From Actinomycetes bacterium (GTDB lineage: Bacteria; Actinomycetota; Actinomycetes; Actinomycetales; Actinomycetaceae), in NCBI GenBank assembly GCA_023389315.1, contig JAEWEQ010000061.1, forward strand, positions 1-64,000: DNA of 64,000 bases, in the 5' to 3' direction. Position numbers and translations under genes: made by a program. The notes beneath the pieces were generated by a model, which was given only the letters and a program-made list of their open reading frames with translations, searched no databases and was not told the DNA's origin. Positions 63,369 through 64,000 of this stretch are shown here, one piece after another (position 1 is the first letter of the stretch; the number at the start of each line of letters is the position of its first letter).

Positions 63369-63971
63369 TCAGCGCTGGAAGTCATCGCGCAGCACCACGA
63401 TTACGTCTTTATCACCAACGGCGTCAGTGTTTTCTTGCTGCGCATCGATTTTCAACTCTTTAGCGACCTCTTTGGCGGCCTTGTCATGCCCGGCACCGAA
63501 ATACACGATCGACTTGTCACCAAGCCAACCATCGGCGTTATCGGTGTCCACATTTAGGAAACCAATACCCTTCAGGCGGTCCGCTGCTTCGGCGGCGAGG
63601 CCGTTCACCTCGGTGCCGTTTAGCACCATCACTTGGGCTTTGGTGAAGTCCAGGTCCACGGTAGAGGCGGCCGAGTCCTCAGTGGAAGTGGGGGTGGCAC
63701 TTGCTTCCGAAGTAGCCGCTTGGGTTGGCTGCTCAGCGGCAGTTGTGGTCTGCGTGGTCACCGCAGCCGTAGTGGTGGAGGTGGTGGGAGTGGTATCACG
63801 CTGTCCGGCGTAGAAGGTGGCCGCACCCCAAGCCAGGAGCGGAGCCAAAACCAGCACCACTAGGAAAGGCAGAACCGATTTCCACTGGGAGGGCTTTTCA
63901 CGGTGCACTCCACCGGGGGCATCCTTGCCTAACTCATCAAATTCGTCTTCAGGATATTCGTGTGCGCTCAC
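63369..63971 (-). CDS. LytR C-terminal-domain membrane protein
   Basis: 200 residues. A cytoplasmic acidic N-terminus (SAHEYPEDEFDELGK), one membrane helix at about 33-52 (VLPFLVVLVLAPLLAWGAA), a Thr/Ala/Ser-rich linker, and a LytR_C domain from about 110 with VMVLNGTEVNGLAAEAADRL and a final VVLRDDFQ. Such stand-alone LytR_C proteins are common in actinobacteria; the role, perhaps in wall assembly, is unproven. The GTG at 63971 is preferred over a TTG or ATG-like start five codons upstream because it gives the family N-terminus. Confidence 0.85.
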   Translation of the reverse strand: MSAHEYPEDEFDELGKDAPGGVHREKPSQWKSVLPFLVVLVLAPLLAWGAATFYAGQRDTTPTTSTTTAAVTTQTTTAAEQPTQAATSEASATPTSTEDSAASTVDLDFTKAQVMVLNGTEVNGLAAEAADRLKGIGFLNVDTDNADGWLGDKSIVYFGAGHDKAAKEVAKELKIDAQQENTDAVGDKDVIVVLRDDFQR

Positions 63972-64000
63972 GAGGCCAGCGTACACGCCTGCCCCCGGCA

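Overview
The window is GC-rich (about 60% by eye), densely coded and chromosomal. The gene content points to an actinobacterium, probably a facultatively anaerobic member of the Actinomycetaceae or a close relative. The evidence is the galU-glp-rimJ-sepX cell-division block, a DtxR/IdeR-type iron repressor, a DUF3027/cold-shock pair, a TPM-PspA envelope pair, an actinobacterial-type SerC, a PhoP-like response regulator, a lone GroEL with CIRCE operators, an orphan WXG100 protein and anaerobic GlpABC. I see no insertion sequence, prophage, CRISPR array or rRNA, and one tRNA (Arg, anticodon CCT).

Layout. 1-7 kb: a truncated unknown gene, an AT-richer gap, sepX, a RimJ-like acetyltransferase, Glp (MoeA-like) and galU on the minus strand; divergently a 5-formyl-THF cyclo-ligase, a SAF-domain protein and mscL. 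7-16 kb: a 1436-residue helicase-like protein with a small coupled partner, monomeric isocitrate dehydrogenase, a polysaccharide deacetylase, tRNA-Arg and a tandem universal stress protein. 16-26 kb: an NlpC/P60 hydrolase behind a c-di-AMP riboswitch, DtxR, SerC, an MFS exporter, an NCS2 purine permease, a repeat-rich membrane protein, a 690-bp gap holding a 13-bp periodic array, and an MFS transporter behind a probable DtxR box. 26-33 kb: DUF3027, cold-shock protein, a membrane-anchored unknown, a TPM/coiled-coil protein, PspA and a NYN-domain protein. 33-41 kb: a glutamate N-acetyltransferase, then a glycerol regulon (SorC-type regulator, GlpK, GlpABC). 41-46 kb: a sugar catabolic operon (FGGY kinase, 2-hydroxyacid dehydrogenase, class II aldolase) with a divergent DeoR regulator and no transporter. 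46-51 kb: SDR protein, Trk-type potassium uptake pair, LysS. 50.6-51.7 kb: a Zur-box-controlled unit (P-loop-less COG0523-like protein against zinc-free L33 and L36). 52-57 kb: PanD, PanC, a DUF2520 protein and two bacterial PH-domain proteins. 57-64 kb: a PhoP/PhoR-like two-component system, a degenerate HD-like protein, WXG100, GroEL and a LytR_C-domain protein.

The strongest unexplained signal is not a gene. The octamer CGAGGACG (complement CGTCCTCG) occurs 73 times by hand count, about 1.1 per kb, where I estimate about four from base composition. It sits in several reading frames and is denser between genes than inside them. It also forms direct and inverted pairs, one of which builds a terminator-like hairpin. 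Its density and layout resemble a Chi-type or DNA-uptake-type genome signal. A second unexplained structure is an array of twelve consecutive degenerate 13-bp units at 24336-24491.
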